A stretch of 64,000 nt of DNA from Rossellomorea sp. SC111 (GCF_024733565.1 NZ_JANIOC010000019.1:1-64000); one strand, 5' to 3'. Numbered from the stretch's first letter, positions 36,373 to 48,980 are shown. Notes: generated by a model not told the origin, from the sequence alone. Program-made: numbers and translations.

Positions 36373-37707
36373 TTAAATGGCTGCTTTTTCTTCTGATTCT
36401 TCCAGTACCCGGACAAATTGTCCTTCGTTTAGAGGATAACCCGCTTTGGTGAGTTTCACTTTCACAAGTTTCCCTACCATCTCTTCGGTTGCAGGGAACA
36501 CCACCTTCAAGTAGTTATCCGTGTATCCTACATAGAGATCATCCTGATAGATTTCTTCAGGGATTACCTCCAGTACTTCGTTTTCGAACTCTGAAGCATA
36601 TTCTTTCGCTAATTGGTTGGAAAGCTCAATTAACCGGTGGACACGTTCGTTCTTGATGTCTTCATCAATCTGATCGTCCATTCGGGCAGCAGGCGTGCCT
36701 GTCCGTTTCGAATAAGGAAAAACGTGAAGCTCCGAGAATTTATGCTCTTTGATGAAATGATACGTTTCCATGAACTCCTCTTCCGTTTCACCCGGGAAAC
36801 CAACAATGACATCGGATGTTACGGCAAGTCCTGGAAGGGCTTTTTTAAGCTTCTCTAAACGTTCGGCAAAGAATTCCATCGTATACTTTCTGCGCATTCT
36901 CTTAAGGACCGTATTGGATCCTGACTGAAGTGGAATGTGCAGATGCCTTACCACAATATCGGATTGATCGATTACTTCAATGACTTCATCCGTCAATTGA
37001 CTCGCTTCGATGGAGGATATGCGAATTCTCTTAAGACCCTTCACCTTTTGCTCAAGATCTTTAAGGAGCATGGCGAGATTGTAGTCTTTCATGTCCTCTC
37101 CATATCCGCCCGTATGGATCCCTGTCAGGACGATTTCCTTGTAACCTGCATCAACAAGCTGCTGGGCCTGGTGAATGACTTCTTCAGGGTCGCGGGATCT
37201 CATCAGTCCACGTGCCCAGGGAATGATACAGAACGTACAGAAATTGTTGCAGCCTTCCTGAATCTTAAGGGAGGCACGGGTACGGTCCGTGAATGCCGGG
37301 ACATCCAATTCCTCGTACACACGATTCTTCATGATATTCGTGACGCCATTGATGGGTTGACGCTCTTTTTTGTATTCCTCGATATAGGTAAGCATTTTCC
37401 TGCGATCCTGGGTACCCACCACCACATCGACTCCCGGGATGGCCATGATTTCAGCTGGGGACGTTTGGGCATAACAGCCTGTTACACAGATGACCCCGTC
37501 AGGATTTTTCCGGATGGCACGGCGGATTACCTGCCTGCTCTTCTTATCTCCTGTATTGGTTACGGTACATGTATTGATGACATACACATCTGCGATCGAG
37601 TCATATTCTACACGTTCATATCCTTCTTCTTTAAATAGTTGCCAGATGGCTTCAGTTTCGTAGTGGTTCACTTTACACCCTAGAGTGTGAAACGCTACTG
37701 ATGGCAT
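36373..37707 (-). CDS. mtaB: tRNA t6A37 methylthiotransferase MtaB
   Basis: Radical-SAM enzyme that turns t6A into ms2t6A at position 37 of ANN-decoding tRNAs. The ATG at 37707 behind GAGGTG gives 444 residues. The N-terminal UPF0004 domain has HTLGCKVNHYETEAIW; the radical-SAM cluster motif is CNNFCTFCIIPWARG; a TRAM domain ends the protein (from about residue 375). It follows rsmE by 5 bases, last of the operon; the B. subtilis name is yqeV. Confidence 0.96.
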   Translation of the reverse strand: MPSVAFHTLGCKVNHYETEAIWQLFKEEGYERVEYDSIADVYVINTCTVTNTGDKKSRQVIRRAIRKNPDGVICVTGCYAQTSPAEIMAIPGVDVVVGTQDRRKMLTYIEEYKKERQPINGVTNIMKNRVYEELDVPAFTDRTRASLKIQEGCNNFCTFCIIPWARGLMRSRDPEEVIHQAQQLVDAGYKEIVLTGIHTGGYGEDMKDYNLAMLLKDLEQKVKGLKRIRISSIEASQLTDEVIEVIDQSDIVVRHLHIPLQSGSNTVLKRMRRKYTMEFFAERLEKLKKALPGLAVTSDVIVGFPGETEEEFMETYHFIKEHKFSELHVFPYSKRTGTPAARMDDQIDEDIKNERVHRLIELSNQLAKEYASEFENEVLEVIPEEIYQDDLYVGYTDNYLKVVFPATEEMVGKLVKVKLTKAGYPLNEGQFVRVLEESEEKAAI

Positions 37708-37712
37708 TGCAA

Positions 37713-38465
37713 TCACCTCATAAGTTCTAATTGATAGCTGATGGCTGAGAGAACATACAATGGAGCAGTCTCCGTTCGGAGGATCCTTGGGCCAAGGCCG
37801 CATGTAAGAAAGCCTCCGCTCCTCAACAGCTCTACTTCTTTTTCCGATAATCCACCTTCAGGGCCGAATACGACCAGTACACTTTGGCCGTTACCGATGG
37901 AGGACAACACCTTTGACAGGTTCCCCTTTTCACCGGCACGTGCTTCTTCTTCATATGCGACAAGTTTATAATCGAACTGACTGCCTGCTTGAATCAATTG
38001 TTTGATTGAAACGGGTGCAGAGACAGCAGGGACGAGAAGTCTATGCGACTGTTCAGCCGCTTCCTTCACAATTTTCCCCCAACGCTCTGTCTTTTTCTTT
38101 GCTTTTTTTTCGTCCCACTTCACAATGGAGCGATCCGCATTAAAAGGGATAAATTGAGTGGCTCCAAGCTCTGTTCCCTTTTGGAAAATCAACTCCAATT
38201 TATCCCCTTTCGGCAGTCCGCTCGCAATGGTTACTTTAATTGGTAATTCTTTCGTCGATGTTTCCCATTGTACTATTGATAGCTTGACTGCGTCACTGGA
38301 AATCGTTTCAATACGGGTGATCGCTGATGCCTGATCCTTGAAGACAACGAATACTTCATCCTGCTCCTTCATTCTCATGACACGGACAATATGATGATAG
38401 TCATCCCCCGTGATCATAATCGGATCATTTTCTCGATATAGGTCTTCTATAAAATATCGTTGCAT
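37713..38465 (-). CDS. rsmE: 16S rRNA m3U1498 methyltransferase
   Basis: SPOUT-class methyltransferase that modifies U1498 of 16S rRNA. Of 250 residues, an N-terminal PUA-like domain (MQRYFIEDLYRE) is followed by the knotted SAM domain with VFGPEGGLSEKEVELL and LGPRILRTETAPLYVLSAI. In the operon between prmA and mtaB. Confidence 0.96.
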   Translation of the reverse strand: MQRYFIEDLYRENDPIMITGDDYHHIVRVMRMKEQDEVFVVFKDQASAITRIETISSDAVKLSIVQWETSTKELPIKVTIASGLPKGDKLELIFQKGTELGATQFIPFNADRSIVKWDEKKAKKKTERWGKIVKEAAEQSHRLLVPAVSAPVSIKQLIQAGSQFDYKLVAYEEEARAGEKGNLSKVLSSIGNGQSVLVVFGPEGGLSEKEVELLRSGGFLTCGLGPRILRTETAPLYVLSAISYQLELMR

Positions 38466-38496
38466 ACAGTTTCAACTCCACCGTTTTTACTTTGTA

Positions 38497-39438
38497 TTAT
38501 TCAGGCTTAACAGCAATGATCGCAACCCAGTCTTCCATTACCATGATCTCTTCGATATGGAAACCGGCAGCTTCCAAAGAGTCACGTACTTCCTGCTTTT
38601 TAGGCTGGATGATTCCGGAAGTGATAAAATACCCACCCGGCTTCACAAGCTCGTATGCGTCTTCTGTAAAGCGCAGGATGATTTCAGCCAGGATGTTCGC
38701 CACGATCACATCGGCCTGCCCGGTCACCCCGTTCAATAGATTATTGGCATCCACCGATACCCTTTCCTGTACTTTGTTCAACTTCACATTCAGCCTTGCT
38801 GAACGAACTGCTACTTCATCAAGGTCATATGCACGTACCTGGTCTGCAGCTAATAGAGCCGATGCAATGGATAATACACCTGAGCCGGTACCAACATCAA
38901 TGACGGAATCATGTTCTTTTACGATCCGCTCAAGGGCCTGGATACACATGACGGTAGTGGGATGTGTGCCCGTTCCGAACGCCATGCCCGGATCCAGTTC
39001 AATGATGAGTTCGTCACTATGAACCGGCGTGTAGTCTTCCCAGGTTGGAACAATCGTGAACTTATCCGAAATTTTCACCGGGTGATAGTATTTCTTCCAG
39101 GCCGTTGCCCATTCTTCTTCATTCACCTCGGAAATTTCCACTTTGTTTTCACCAATGTCGATATCATAAGTAACAAGGTTCGTGATGCCTTGCTTGATCT
39201 CGTCAACGGTTTCCCCAAGGAAACTATTGACGGGCAAATAGGCTTTGACCATGACACCGTCAGTTGGGTAGTCATCAGGGTTGAGTTGGTAGATCTCCCC
39301 AAACATATCTTCTCTTTCCTTAACTAATTCGGCAGGGTCTTCAATGACCACACCGCTTGCCCCTGATTCGTGAAGAATGTTTGAAATCGGCTCAATCGCT
39401 TCATTCGTTGTAAGAATACTGATTTCTGACCATTTCAT
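38497..39438 (-). CDS. prmA: Ribosomal protein L11 methyltransferase
   Basis: SAM-dependent enzyme that trimethylates lysines of L11. Of 313 residues, an N-terminal substrate-binding domain starts [14 protein letters not shown]; the SAM site is [18 protein letters not shown], and [12 protein letters not shown] is the active-site (NxxxE-like) motif. It follows dnaJ by 24 bases in the heat-shock operon. Confidence 0.96.
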   Translation of the reverse strand: MKWSEISILTTNEAIEPISNILHESGASGVVIEDPAELVKEREDMFGEIYQLNPDDYPTDGVMVKAYLPVNSFLGETVDEIKQGITNLVTYDIDIGENKVEISEVNEEEWATAWKKYYHPVKISDKFTIVPTWEDYTPVHSDELIIELDPGMAFGTGTHPTTVMCIQALERIVKEHDSVIDVGTGSGVLSIASALLAADQVRAYDLDEVAVRSARLNVKLNKVQERVSVDANNLLNGVTGQADVIVANILAEIILRFTEDAYELVKPGGYFITSGIIQPKKQEVRDSLEAAGFHIEEIMVMEDWVAIIAVKPE

Positions 39439-39462
39439 TGATCTACCAACTCCGCTCTTTAG

Positions 39463-40593
39463 TTATTCGCCTTTAAAGGCCTTTTTTACTTTATCAAAGA
39501 AGCTTTCATGCTGTTCATCAGGAATTTGACCGCTGATGTCAGCGAATTCTCTCAATAACTGTTTCTGCTTATCCGTCAGCTTGGAAGGCGTGACCACTTT
39601 CACCTGTACATGCTGATCCCCCGTACCGTAACCTCTGACATTCGGTACGCCCTTGCCTTTCAAGCGGAATCTCGTACTCGTCTGAGTTCCTGCAGGGACT
39701 TTCAGCTTAACTTTCCCGTGTAAGGTCGGTACTTCTATTTCATCACCCAACGCGGCCTGGGCAAACGTCACAGGCATTTCGCAGTAAATGTCATCACCGT
39801 TACGTTCGAAGAAATCATGTGAGCGAACGTGGAAAACCACGTACAGGTCACCCGCAGGGCCGCCATTAATACCCGGTTCTCCTTGACCCGTCACGCGCAG
39901 CTGTTGTCCATCATCGATACCTGCAGGGATCTTAACAGCGATTTTACGGCGTTTCTGTACTTTACCCGCACCGCCACACGTTGAACATTTTTCCTTGATT
40001 TGTTTACCTGTACCGTTACAGTAGTGACAAACCCTTCTGTTCACAATGCGGCCGAATGGTGTATTCTGCTCCACATTCAATTGACCGGATCCATTACAGT
40101 GAGAACATGTATTCACCTTTGTCCCAGGCTTTGCTCCCGAACCATGGCACGTTTCACACTCTTCTTCTCTCGGAATTTCGATTTCGGTTTCTTTCCCGAA
40201 TACCGCTTCTTCAAATGTCAGAGACATCGTATATTGAAGGTCCGCTCCTTGACGAGGTGCATTTGGATCTCTTCTGCGGCCTCCGCCGCCTCCACCGAAG
40301 AATGTATTGAAGATATCTTCGAAACCACCGAAACCGCCGCCGCCAAAGTCTCCTCCGCCGCCGAATCCCTGGTTGGGGTCCGTGTGTCCGAAACGATCAT
40401 ACTGAGCGCGCTTCTGATCATCACTTAACACTTCATACGCTTCCGATATTTCTTTAAACTTTTCATCCGCATCCGCTTCTTTATTAATATCCGGATGATA
40501 TTTTTTGGAGAGTTTGCGGTATGCTTTCTTCATTTCGTCTTTTGAGGCGTCTTTTCCAACCCCAAGAACCTCATAATAGTCCCGTTTACTCAT
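39463..40593 (-). CDS. dnaJ: Chaperone DnaJ
   Basis: Hsp40 co-chaperone that stimulates DnaK ATPase. Of 376 residues: J domain with KYHPDINK (HPD triad), a Gly/Phe-rich linker ([19 protein letters not shown]), four CxxCxGxG zinc repeats between about residues 145 and 220, then the peptide-binding C-terminal domains. A hairpin terminator lies between dnaK and dnaJ, which probably lowers dnaJ output. Confidence 0.97.
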   Translation of the reverse strand: MSKRDYYEVLGVGKDASKDEMKKAYRKLSKKYHPDINKEADADEKFKEISEAYEVLSDDQKRAQYDRFGHTDPNQGFGGGGDFGGGGFGGFEDIFNTFFGGGGGGRRRDPNAPRQGADLQYTMSLTFEEAVFGKETEIEIPREEECETCHGSGAKPGTKVNTCSHCNGSGQLNVEQNTPFGRIVNRRVCHYCNGTGKQIKEKCSTCGGAGKVQKRRKIAVKIPAGIDDGQQLRVTGQGEPGINGGPAGDLYVVFHVRSHDFFERNGDDIYCEMPVTFAQAALGDEIEVPTLHGKVKLKVPAGTQTSTRFRLKGKGVPNVRGYGTGDQHVQVKVVTPSKLTDKQKQLLREFADISGQIPDEQHESFFDKVKKAFKGE

Positions 40594-40720
40594 TAAAACA
40601 CCACTCCCGAATCCTTTGCATAAAGGTTATTTTAACATTGAGCTTCGACTATTATCAATAAAAACTCAACATTCCTTACATTAGTTTGTGTCTGTTGATT
40701 GAAGGTTTCCTTCAATCATA

Positions 40721-40764
40721 GAAAAAGTCAAAGCCAAGAACCGCCCTGACTTTGACTTTTTCGT
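40721..40764 (-). terminator. Hairpin between dnaK and dnaJ
   Basis: Stem AAAGTCAAAG / CTTTGACTTT with a partly paired middle and TTTTTC tail on the minus strand. Probably an attenuator within the operon. Confidence 0.65.
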
Positions 40765-40778
40765 TCGTTTACAGCTGA

Positions 40779-42647
<1,869 letters not shown>

Positions 42648-43214
42648 TTATTGACTGACCTTCACCATAGAAGGACGAATTACTCTATCTTTCAGTTTGT
42701 ATCCCTTTTGGAATTCCTCAACAACGATATTACTATCGTAGTTTTCATCTTCCACCTGCATGACAGCTTGATGCATATGAGGGTCAAACTCCTGACCTAC
42801 CGCTTCAATTGGTTCCACTCCCTCTTTCTTAAGGGCATCTACAAGACTTCTGTGAACCATTTCCATTCCTTGAAGCAATTGTTTCGTTTGCTCATTATCA
42901 GCTTCTATATTCAAGGCACGTTCGAAATTATCGAGTGCCGGTAATAGTTCCGTAATCAGTCCTTGAGCACGATATTTTTCTTTTGATTCGTTTTCCACGT
43001 TAATGCGACGGCGGAAATTATCGAAATCGGCTCTTAAACGAAGATAACGATTTTCAGATTCATTCAGCTTTTCCTCTAATTGTGAAAGCTCATCTGATTC
43101 TTGCTGCTCTTCTGCTATTTCCTCGGCTTGAGGTTCCTCAGCGAACACTTCTTCCACTGCTTCGCCTTTTTCCTCTTTCGCTTCTTGCTGCTCTTGTTTC
43201 GTTTCTTCAGACAT
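42648..43214 (-). CDS. grpE: Nucleotide exchange factor GrpE
   Basis: Releases ADP from DnaK. The ATG at 43214 behind AAGGAGGTG gives 188 residues. A long acidic, Glu/Gln-rich leader (residues 1-50) precedes a coiled-coil with [15 protein letters not shown] and the C-terminal beta domain ending [17 protein letters not shown]. Between hrcA and dnaK. Confidence 0.97.
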   Translation of the reverse strand: MSEETKQEQQEAKEEKGEAVEEVFAEEPQAEEIAEEQQESDELSQLEEKLNESENRYLRLRADFDNFRRRINVENESKEKYRAQGLITELLPALDNFERALNIEADNEQTKQLLQGMEMVHRSLVDALKKEGVEPIEAVGQEFDPHMHQAVMQVEDENYDSNIVVEEFQKGYKLKDRVIRPSMVKVSQ

Positions 43215-43323
43215 AACATTCACCTCCTTAAAAATGTGATCCTGCCAACGCTCATATTAAGGCGCCGAAAGGTCTGTTCAGACGCGCTTTCGGGGCCTTA
43301 TTTTCCTTTATACAATATGTCCA

Positions 43324-44361
43324 CTAATCCCCACTTTGATACAGCTTCGTCAGAACCTTGGACATATCGTTTGAAAAGAAATTAAGTAGACTGACGACAC
43401 GGGAATACTCCATCCGGGTAGGCCCGATGATCGCAATGGAACCTAATTGTTCTTTGCCAATCGAATAAGTAGCGGTTATGAGACTGCAATTCTCCATAGC
43501 AAGATGATCGTTTTCTTTCCCGATCTTAATGTTCACCCCTGTGGCAGATGGGCGGATCAGGTTATAGATGCTTTCTTCCTGTTCGATCATTTCAAGCAGC
43601 ATGCGGACCTTTTGTACATCGTTGAATTCAGGCTGATTCAGGATATTGGTCTTCCCTCCAAAGAACAGCTTATCCGTGACCGTTGGATTGAAGGAGTCCG
43701 TTAGGGAGTGGAGGATAAAATCATAATTCTGTATATGCTCTTTGAGTAAGAGAGCGACTTCTTTAAAGATTTTATCGTTCAACTCAATGATCGGTACACC
43801 CGTCAAGCGGTCATTTAAGATGTGTACAAGCTTTTCCAGCTCTGATGCATCCATTGTCGGGGGGATATGGAACAGTTTATTTTCAACATGCCCGTTATCC
43901 GTGACGATGATGGCAATGGCCGTATCTTTGTTAAGAGGAATCAGTTGAATTTTCTTCAGCTTGTTTTCCTTTAAATCAGGTCCTAAAACAATCGTTGTGT
44001 AATTGGTCAGCTCTGAAAGGATCTTCGCCGATTTCTGAACCACTTTCTCCAATTCATACATGCGCTCGGTAAAGATTGAGCGTAGTGCATGGACGTCATT
44101 CTTCTTTAATTTCTGTGGAGAAAGCAAATGATCCACATAGTATCGATAACCCTTTTCTGACGGTACGCGACCTGAGGATGTGTGGGTTTTTTCTATAAAG
44201 CCCAAATCCTCAAGATCTGCCATTTCATTACGGATCGTAGCTGAACTGAATGAAATCTCATCTTTTTTAGACAAACTTCTCGAACCGACAGGCTGGGCAG
44301 AAAGAATAAAATCATCAATGATTACTTGAAGAATTAGAAGTTGTCGATCTGTTAACAACAT
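43324..44361 (-). CDS. hrcA: Heat-inducible repressor HrcA
   Basis: Repressor that binds CIRCE and needs GroEL to stay active. Of 345 residues, the N-terminal winged helix has [18 protein letters not shown] and [18 protein letters not shown]; the rest is the GAF-like regulatory part. A perfect CIRCE sits 13 bases upstream of the ATG, so the operon is self-regulated. Confidence 0.97.
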   Translation of the reverse strand: MLLTDRQLLILQVIIDDFILSAQPVGSRSLSKKDEISFSSATIRNEMADLEDLGFIEKTHTSSGRVPSEKGYRYYVDHLLSPQKLKKNDVHALRSIFTERMYELEKVVQKSAKILSELTNYTTIVLGPDLKENKLKKIQLIPLNKDTAIAIIVTDNGHVENKLFHIPPTMDASELEKLVHILNDRLTGVPIIELNDKIFKEVALLLKEHIQNYDFILHSLTDSFNPTVTDKLFFGGKTNILNQPEFNDVQKVRMLLEMIEQEESIYNLIRPSATGVNIKIGKENDHLAMENCSLITATYSIGKEQLGSIAIIGPTRMEYSRVVSLLNFFSNDMSKVLTKLYQSGD

Positions 44362-44373
44362 TCATCACCCCTG

Positions 44374-44400
44374 TTAGCACTCTACGAAGATGAGTGCTAA
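44374..44400. promoter_or_regulatory. CIRCE operator
   Basis: Perfect inverted repeat TTAGCACTC (44374-44382), 9-base spacer, GAGTGCTAA (44392-44400), between the promoter and the hrcA start. It is the HrcA binding site. Confidence 0.98.
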
Positions 44401-44411
44401 ATCTAATTAAT

Positions 44412-44440
44412 AAATTATCAAATCAGTAAAGGGATGTCAA
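44412..44440 (-). promoter_or_regulatory. Sigma-A promoter of the hrcA operon
   Basis: Minus strand: -35 TTGACA (44435-44440), 17-bp spacer, -10 TAATTT (44412-44417). CIRCE follows the -10 directly, so bound HrcA would block initiation. Confidence 0.8.
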
Positions 44441-44502
44441 TATATTAGATTGGCTCTTTTGGATGAGCCTTTTGACTGACCTTTTTGAAAAAGCGAGTGG
44501 TG

Positions 44503-44754
44503 GTTGATTTCCGCTGCAGGTGCTCGCTTTCCGCGGGGCTGGCGGTGAGCCTCCTCAGGCTTCGCCTTGTGGGGTCTCAAGATCCAGCTCCGGCGGCAAG
44601 CCCCTCGAGGTCATAAGCTAAATGGTCCAAGAAGGCAAAAGAACGCCTTCTTAGCCTATTCAACTTATGCTTGTCGGGTCTGAACGAGCCGCCTCCGCTT
44701 TTCGTACTTTCCAGCGTTTCCAACAGGAGTCGAGCACCTTCCGCTTTAATCAAC
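44503..44754 (+). repeat. Repeat A, copy A5, with repeat B inserted
   Basis: Ends GTTGATT and AATCAAC, inner AGGTGCTCG / CGAGCACCT. The A sequence resumes after B as TCCAGC then CAGGAGTCGAGC. Between the hrcA promoter and the end of hemW. Confidence 0.88.
44583..44715 (+). repeat. Repeat B inside A5, with flanking TCCAGC duplication
   Basis: Same outer and inner stems as the B in A2. TCCAGC occurs at 44583-44588 and again at 44710-44715. Uninterrupted copy A7 has a single TCCAGC at that point (read on its reverse strand), so this looks like a 6-bp target duplication. Confidence 0.75.
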
Positions 44755-44819
44755 TCTCTGAGTATGAGTTGTTTACTACAAGACTAAATAAACACCACTA
44801 CTCTAAAAGATTGGACCAA

Positions 44820-45950
44820 TTAGATTACCCCGAGGAATGATTGAAAAACCTCATTCCCTAAAAAGCGCCCTTGTTTTGTAAGTGCCACCCGTTCTTCGTT
44901 TACTGAGAGCAGTTTGCGCTTTTCCATTTCTTCGATGGATGGGCCAAATACGGATTCTATGGTTGAACCGAATTTTTGTTGGAATATGGATTTACTTACG
45001 CCTTCTACCTTGCGAAGTCCCAGGAACATTTCTTCTTCCATCATTTCCGCTTTGGTGACGTTATGCTCCTGGATCGTCGGCATGGAACCTTCTGCAATCG
45101 GATCCATGTATTTCTTGAGCGGTCCGTAATTGGAATAACGTACTCCGTTTATATATCCGTGTGCACCTGCTCCTAAACCATAATATTCATTATTGTCCCA
45201 GTAAACGAGATTGTGTTTGCTTTCAAATCCCGGTTTGGCAAAGTTACTGATCTCATATTGATTGATCCCATACTTCTCCATCGTTTCGATCAGGATCTCG
45301 TACATGGCTGCTTCCTGATCCTGTGACGGCAGTGACAACTTACCTTTTCTCATCAAATTATAGAAAACCGTTTTCGGCTCTACGATGAGTGAGTAGGCTG
45401 AGTAATGAGGAAGATCCAGGTCAAGGGCTTTTGTTAATGTATCCTTAAAATCTTCTTCTGTTTGCCTTGGAAGACTATAAATCAAATCGATGCTGATGTT
45501 TGAGAACCCTACTTTTTGAGCGTTTTCTACTGACGTATAGACATCTTCGCTTTTGTGGGTACGACCGATTCCTTTCAACAGTTCATCATTGAAGGATTGA
45601 ACCCCGAAACTCAACCGATTCACACCGTGATCCTTTAACACACGAAGTTTATCCTGTGTTAGATCACCAGGGTTTGCTTCAAATGTGAATTCACCCTTTT
45701 CAAAAGGCAAATGGGTCGTGATGGATTCACACAGCTTATCGAGCTGACCAGCATCCAAAGACGTCGGCGTACCACCGCCGACAAAGATTGTATCCAGTTT
45801 CTCAGAAGCTGATACTCTATGTTTCATTTCCTGACCCAGGCTGATTAAGTATTCATTTACGGGCTGGCCTTCCAGGAAAACTTTATTAAAATCACAATAG
45901 TGGCAGATATGTTCACAAAAAGGAATATGAATATAAGCTGATTTAACCAA
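44820..45950 (-). CDS. hemW: Radical-SAM haem chaperone HemW
   Basis: HemN-like radical-SAM protein; the family is now viewed as haem-trafficking rather than coproporphyrinogen oxidase. A TTG at 45950 behind AAAGGAGGG gives 376 residues. The cluster motif CEHICHYC places the three cysteines at 12, 16 and 19, and lacks the fourth Cys of true HemN. GGGTPTSLD and VNRLSFGVQSFND follow. It is downstream of lepA, separated by a terminator. Confidence 0.93.
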   Translation of the reverse strand: MVKSAYIHIPFCEHICHYCDFNKVFLEGQPVNEYLISLGQEMKHRVSASEKLDTIFVGGGTPTSLDAGQLDKLCESITTHLPFEKGEFTFEANPGDLTQDKLRVLKDHGVNRLSFGVQSFNDELLKGIGRTHKSEDVYTSVENAQKVGFSNISIDLIYSLPRQTEEDFKDTLTKALDLDLPHYSAYSLIVEPKTVFYNLMRKGKLSLPSQDQEAAMYEILIETMEKYGINQYEISNFAKPGFESKHNLVYWDNNEYYGLGAGAHGYINGVRYSNYGPLKKYMDPIAEGSMPTIQEHNVTKAEMMEEEMFLGLRKVEGVSKSIFQQKFGSTIESVFGPSIEEMEKRKLLSVNEERVALTKQGRFLGNEVFQSFLGVI

Positions 45951-45971
45951 AATTATCCCTCCTTTGGGGGC

Positions 45972-46026
45972 ATTCATAGAGAAAAGGGGGTAAGCTGTGC
46001 TTGAAAAACAAGCCACTTTCCCCCTT
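45972..46026 (-). terminator. Terminator after lepA
   Basis: Stem AAAGGGGGAAAGTGGCTTG with CAAGC and ACCCCCTTT as the other arm, TTTTT loop, followed on the minus strand by TTTTCTC. Confidence 0.75.
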
Positions 46027-46040
46027 TATCTGCATGACGA

Positions 46041-47873
46041 TTATTTTTTATCCGTATCATCCATTTTCAGGACGGCCATGAAGGCTTCCTGCGGAACTTC
46101 AACATTCCCAACGGACTTCATACGTTTTTTACCTTCTTTTTGTTTATCAAGAAGCTTACGTTTACGGGAGATATCCCCACCGTAACATTTAGCCAGTACG
46201 TTTTTACGGATGGCTTTAATGGTCGATCTTGCTACAATCTTCTGTCCGATCGCTGCCTGGACGGGTACTTCGAATTGTTGTCTCGGGATTAATTCCTTCA
46301 ATTTCTCTACAATCAGCTTCCCGCGTTCATAAGCAAAGTCACGATGAACGATAAAGCTCAGGGCATCGACATTTTCAGCGTTCAGCAGGATATCCATTTT
46401 CACAAGCTTGGATTCCTTGTATCCGATCAGCTCATAATCAAATGAAGCATACCCTTTCGTATTCGATTTCAACTGATCGAAGAAGTCGTATACGATTTCA
46501 GCAAGCGGGATTTCATAGACGATGTTCACTCGCGTATCATCCATATACTGCATATCGATGAAGTTCCCGCGCTTTCCTTGACAAAGCTCCATTACGGCAC
46601 CTACATAGTCGTTCGGAACCATGATCGTTGCTTTGACATAAGGTTCTTCAACATGATCGACCTTCTGTGGATCCGGCATCATGGATGGGTTATCCACTTT
46701 CACTTCTTCACCGTCCGTCAATTTCACATGATAGATAACGCTTGGTGCAGTCGTGATCAGGTCGATCTTGAATTCCCGTTCGATACGTTCCTGAATGATC
46801 TCCATATGAAGAAGACCGAGGAATCCACAGCGGAATCCAAACCCTAACGCCTGTGAAGTTTCAGGCTCGAATTGAAGGGCGGAGTCATTTAATTCAAGCT
46901 TTTCAAGCGCTTCTCTCAAATCGTTGTAACGATTTGAATCAATCGGATAGAGACCGCAATAAACCATCGGGTTCATTCTGCGATAACCAGGCAATGCTTC
47001 CTGTGCAGGATGATCGGCAAGGGTGATGGTATCCCCTACACGGGTGTCCCCGACGTTCTTGATCGCTGCAGTCAAGTATCCAACATCTCCGACCGTCAAT
47101 TCCTTCTGACCCGTCGCTTTCGGAGTGAAGACGCCGATCTCGGTCACTTCAAACTCTTTCCCTGTCGCCATCATGCGGACCTTATCCCCTACCTTGACGC
47201 TTCCATCCATTACACGGATGTAGGCAACGACTCCTCGATAGGCGTCATATAAAGAATCAAAGATAAGCGCTTTTAAAGGTGAATCGGGGTCCCCTTGAGG
47301 AGCCGGCACCTTTTCCACCACCTGCTCAAGGATCTCTTCAATCCCGATTCCGGCTTTGGCTGATGCAAGGACCGCTTCAGATGCATCCAGACCAATGACG
47401 TCTTCGACTTCCTGGCGAACTCTCTCGGGATCGGCTGCCGGAAGGTCAATTTTGTTGATTACCGGCAGGATTTCCAAGTTATTATCCAAAGCAAGATACA
47501 CGTTTGCAAGCGTCTGGGCTTCAATCCCCTGAGCGGCGTCCACTACAAGGACAGCTCCCTCACAAGCCGCTAAACTACGGGATACTTCGTATGTAAAATC
47601 TACATGACCCGGTGTATCAATCAGATGGAAAATATATTCTTCCCCATCCTTCGCCTGATACTTTAATTGCACAGAATTCAATTTAATGGTGATTCCACGC
47701 TCTCTCTCAAGGTCCATGGAATCTAGCAATTGGGCTTTCATTTCACGCGCCGTCAATGCTTTGGTCTTTTCTAATATACGATCGGCAAGGGTAGATTTCC
47801 CATGGTCGATATGAGCAATAATGGAAAAGTTCCTTATTCTCGATTGTCTCTCTAACTTCTCTTCACGGTTCAT
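46041..47873 (-). CDS. lepA: Elongation factor 4 (LepA)
   Basis: Ribosome-bound GTPase linked to translation quality and initiation-complex biogenesis. The ATG at 47873 gives 610 residues, after AGGAG at 11 bases, slightly far. G1 is AHIDHGKST at 20-28, then DTPGHVDF and NKIDLP. Domain III and the LepA-specific C-terminal domain ([14 protein letters not shown]) are intact. Confidence 0.96.
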   Translation of the reverse strand: MNREEKLERQSRIRNFSIIAHIDHGKSTLADRILEKTKALTAREMKAQLLDSMDLERERGITIKLNSVQLKYQAKDGEEYIFHLIDTPGHVDFTYEVSRSLAACEGAVLVVDAAQGIEAQTLANVYLALDNNLEILPVINKIDLPAADPERVRQEVEDVIGLDASEAVLASAKAGIGIEEILEQVVEKVPAPQGDPDSPLKALIFDSLYDAYRGVVAYIRVMDGSVKVGDKVRMMATGKEFEVTEIGVFTPKATGQKELTVGDVGYLTAAIKNVGDTRVGDTITLADHPAQEALPGYRRMNPMVYCGLYPIDSNRYNDLREALEKLELNDSALQFEPETSQALGFGFRCGFLGLLHMEIIQERIEREFKIDLITTAPSVIYHVKLTDGEEVKVDNPSMMPDPQKVDHVEEPYVKATIMVPNDYVGAVMELCQGKRGNFIDMQYMDDTRVNIVYEIPLAEIVYDFFDQLKSNTKGYASFDYELIGYKESKLVKMDILLNAENVDALSFIVHRDFAYERGKLIVEKLKELIPRQQFEVPVQAAIGQKIVARSTIKAIRKNVLAKCYGGDISRKRKLLDKQKEGKKRMKSVGNVEVPQEAFMAVLKMDDTDKK

Positions 47874-48073
47874 TATTCGTTCAACTCCTGTTATTTCCAC
47901 ACATATACACTATTTTGAATTATAGCAGTAGACTATACATTATTCAATGTAAACTAAATGGCCTGTTGGGAATTGACCGATTTCCTTGTATTTACAAGAG
48001 GTTGGGACATATCTAAATCTATTTGCTCTAAAGACGAACAATCAAAAAATTAGTTGCAATCACTCGTTACACC

Positions 48074-48205
48074 GCTTTTGATTTCCGTGCAAGACTTCGC
48101 TTTCCTCGGGCGGAAGGCAAGCCTCCTCACAGTTTTCGCTCCTGCGGGGTCTTACCTATTCCGCTTTTCCCGTAGGAGTCTACGTCTTGCACTGCAATCA
48201 AAAGC
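48074..48205 (+). repeat. Repeat A, copy A6 (divergent variant)
   Basis: 132-bp copy with strongly changed arms that still pair: GCTTTTGATT / AATCAAAAGC, GTGCAAGAC / GTCTTGCAC, CGGG / CCCG and CGGAA / TTCCG. GCCTCCTC and GCGGGGTCT are kept. Confidence 0.8.
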
Positions 48206-48396
48206 TAGATCCTGTTTTATACAGTGTATATGCTTTAGCGAAAATAAAAAGGCCCATTTCACTATGGTTGTTCTATTCATAAGACTATAGTTACCGAATG
48301 TTCGATCACTACAACTGACTGAATAAGAGTTTATGTATCCAATGGTGTAACAATTTCCACATTACAATGTTATAGTAAAACGTTTAAGCTTTGAAC

Positions 48397-48520
48397 GTTG
48401 ATTGGAGCGGAAGGTGCTCGACTCCTGCGGGAATTGCTGGACAGGTGAGACCCCGCAGGCACAGCCGAGGAGGCTCACCGCCAGCCCCGCGGAAAGCGAG
48501 CACCTGTAGCGGAAATCAAC
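48397..48520 (-). repeat. Repeat A, copy A7 (complete, reverse orientation)
   Basis: 124-bp copy, uninterrupted. On the minus strand the inner stem is CTGG and GGTGAG with CTCACC and CCAG. It is inverted relative to A6, about 190 bp away. Confidence 0.9.
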
Positions 48521-48562
48521 CACTACTCACTACACCAACAGGTATGTAAACAGCTAAATGAT

Positions 48563-48607
48563 AAATCCGAACGACTTTGAATTTCGTATGATCGTTCGGA
48601 TTTTTTT
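48563..48607. repeat. Repeat C, copy C2 (possible yqxA terminator)
   Basis: Stem AAATCCGAACGA / TCGTTCGGATTT with seven T on the plus strand. It is 31 bases past the yqxA stop and shares its stem with C1, though the T run favours plus-strand termination. Confidence 0.65.
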
Positions 48608-48638
48608 ACTATTCACTTCTGTCTCAGCCTCTAAACGT

Positions 48639-48980
48639 TTAAATGAGCGAGGAAATTACATCCACTATTTTATTGGTGATGCTTTCGATGGTACTCGCTA
48701 TGACTTTTCCGATGGAAGAGAATACATTGAAGGCTTTCATTTCTTCTAACTTCTCTTTCTTTTCAGTCAGGGTTTTGGAATCTATCTCATTCCCGAGGAA
48801 CGATGCCTCGACATTCCCCTCCACGTTCTGATTGACCCCGACAGGAGATGTAAAGTTCTGCTGTTCATGTCCCTTCATATCCACGATGCCCTGATTGGCG
48901 TACTGCATTCCGATCAGGACGCCGATAAATAATGCCGTTATGAGAAATGCACATTTAAAAAAGAATTTCGTCATGTTCAT
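48639..48980 (-). CDS. yqxA: YqxA family protein (DUF3679)
   Basis: Membrane-anchored protein of 113 residues and unknown function, found after spoIIP in spore-formers. One N-terminal transmembrane segment (FLITALFIGVLIGMQYA) is followed by an extracytoplasmic region with a helical stretch (TLTEKKEKLEEMKAF) and a C-terminal amphipathic part (KVIASTIESITNKIVDVI). It is 12 bases after spoIIP and probably co-expressed with it. Confidence 0.88.
   Translation of the reverse strand: MNMTKFFFKCAFLITALFIGVLIGMQYANQGIVDMKGHEQQNFTSPVGVNQNVEGNVEASFLGNEIDSKTLTEKKEKLEEMKAFNVFSSIGKVIASTIESITNKIVDVISSLI

Noticed and set aside
36937-37638. 233-codon open frame on the plus strand opposite mtaB
   Set aside because: Shadow of mtaB, which has all radical-SAM motifs; the translation shows no family.
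40218-40424. Small open frames within dnaJ on both strands
   Set aside because: They arise from the Gly-rich coding repeats of dnaJ and show no signals.
48054-48290. 78-codon open frame over repeat A6
   Set aside because: Same reason: repeat sequence that happens to be open; no shared protein between copies.
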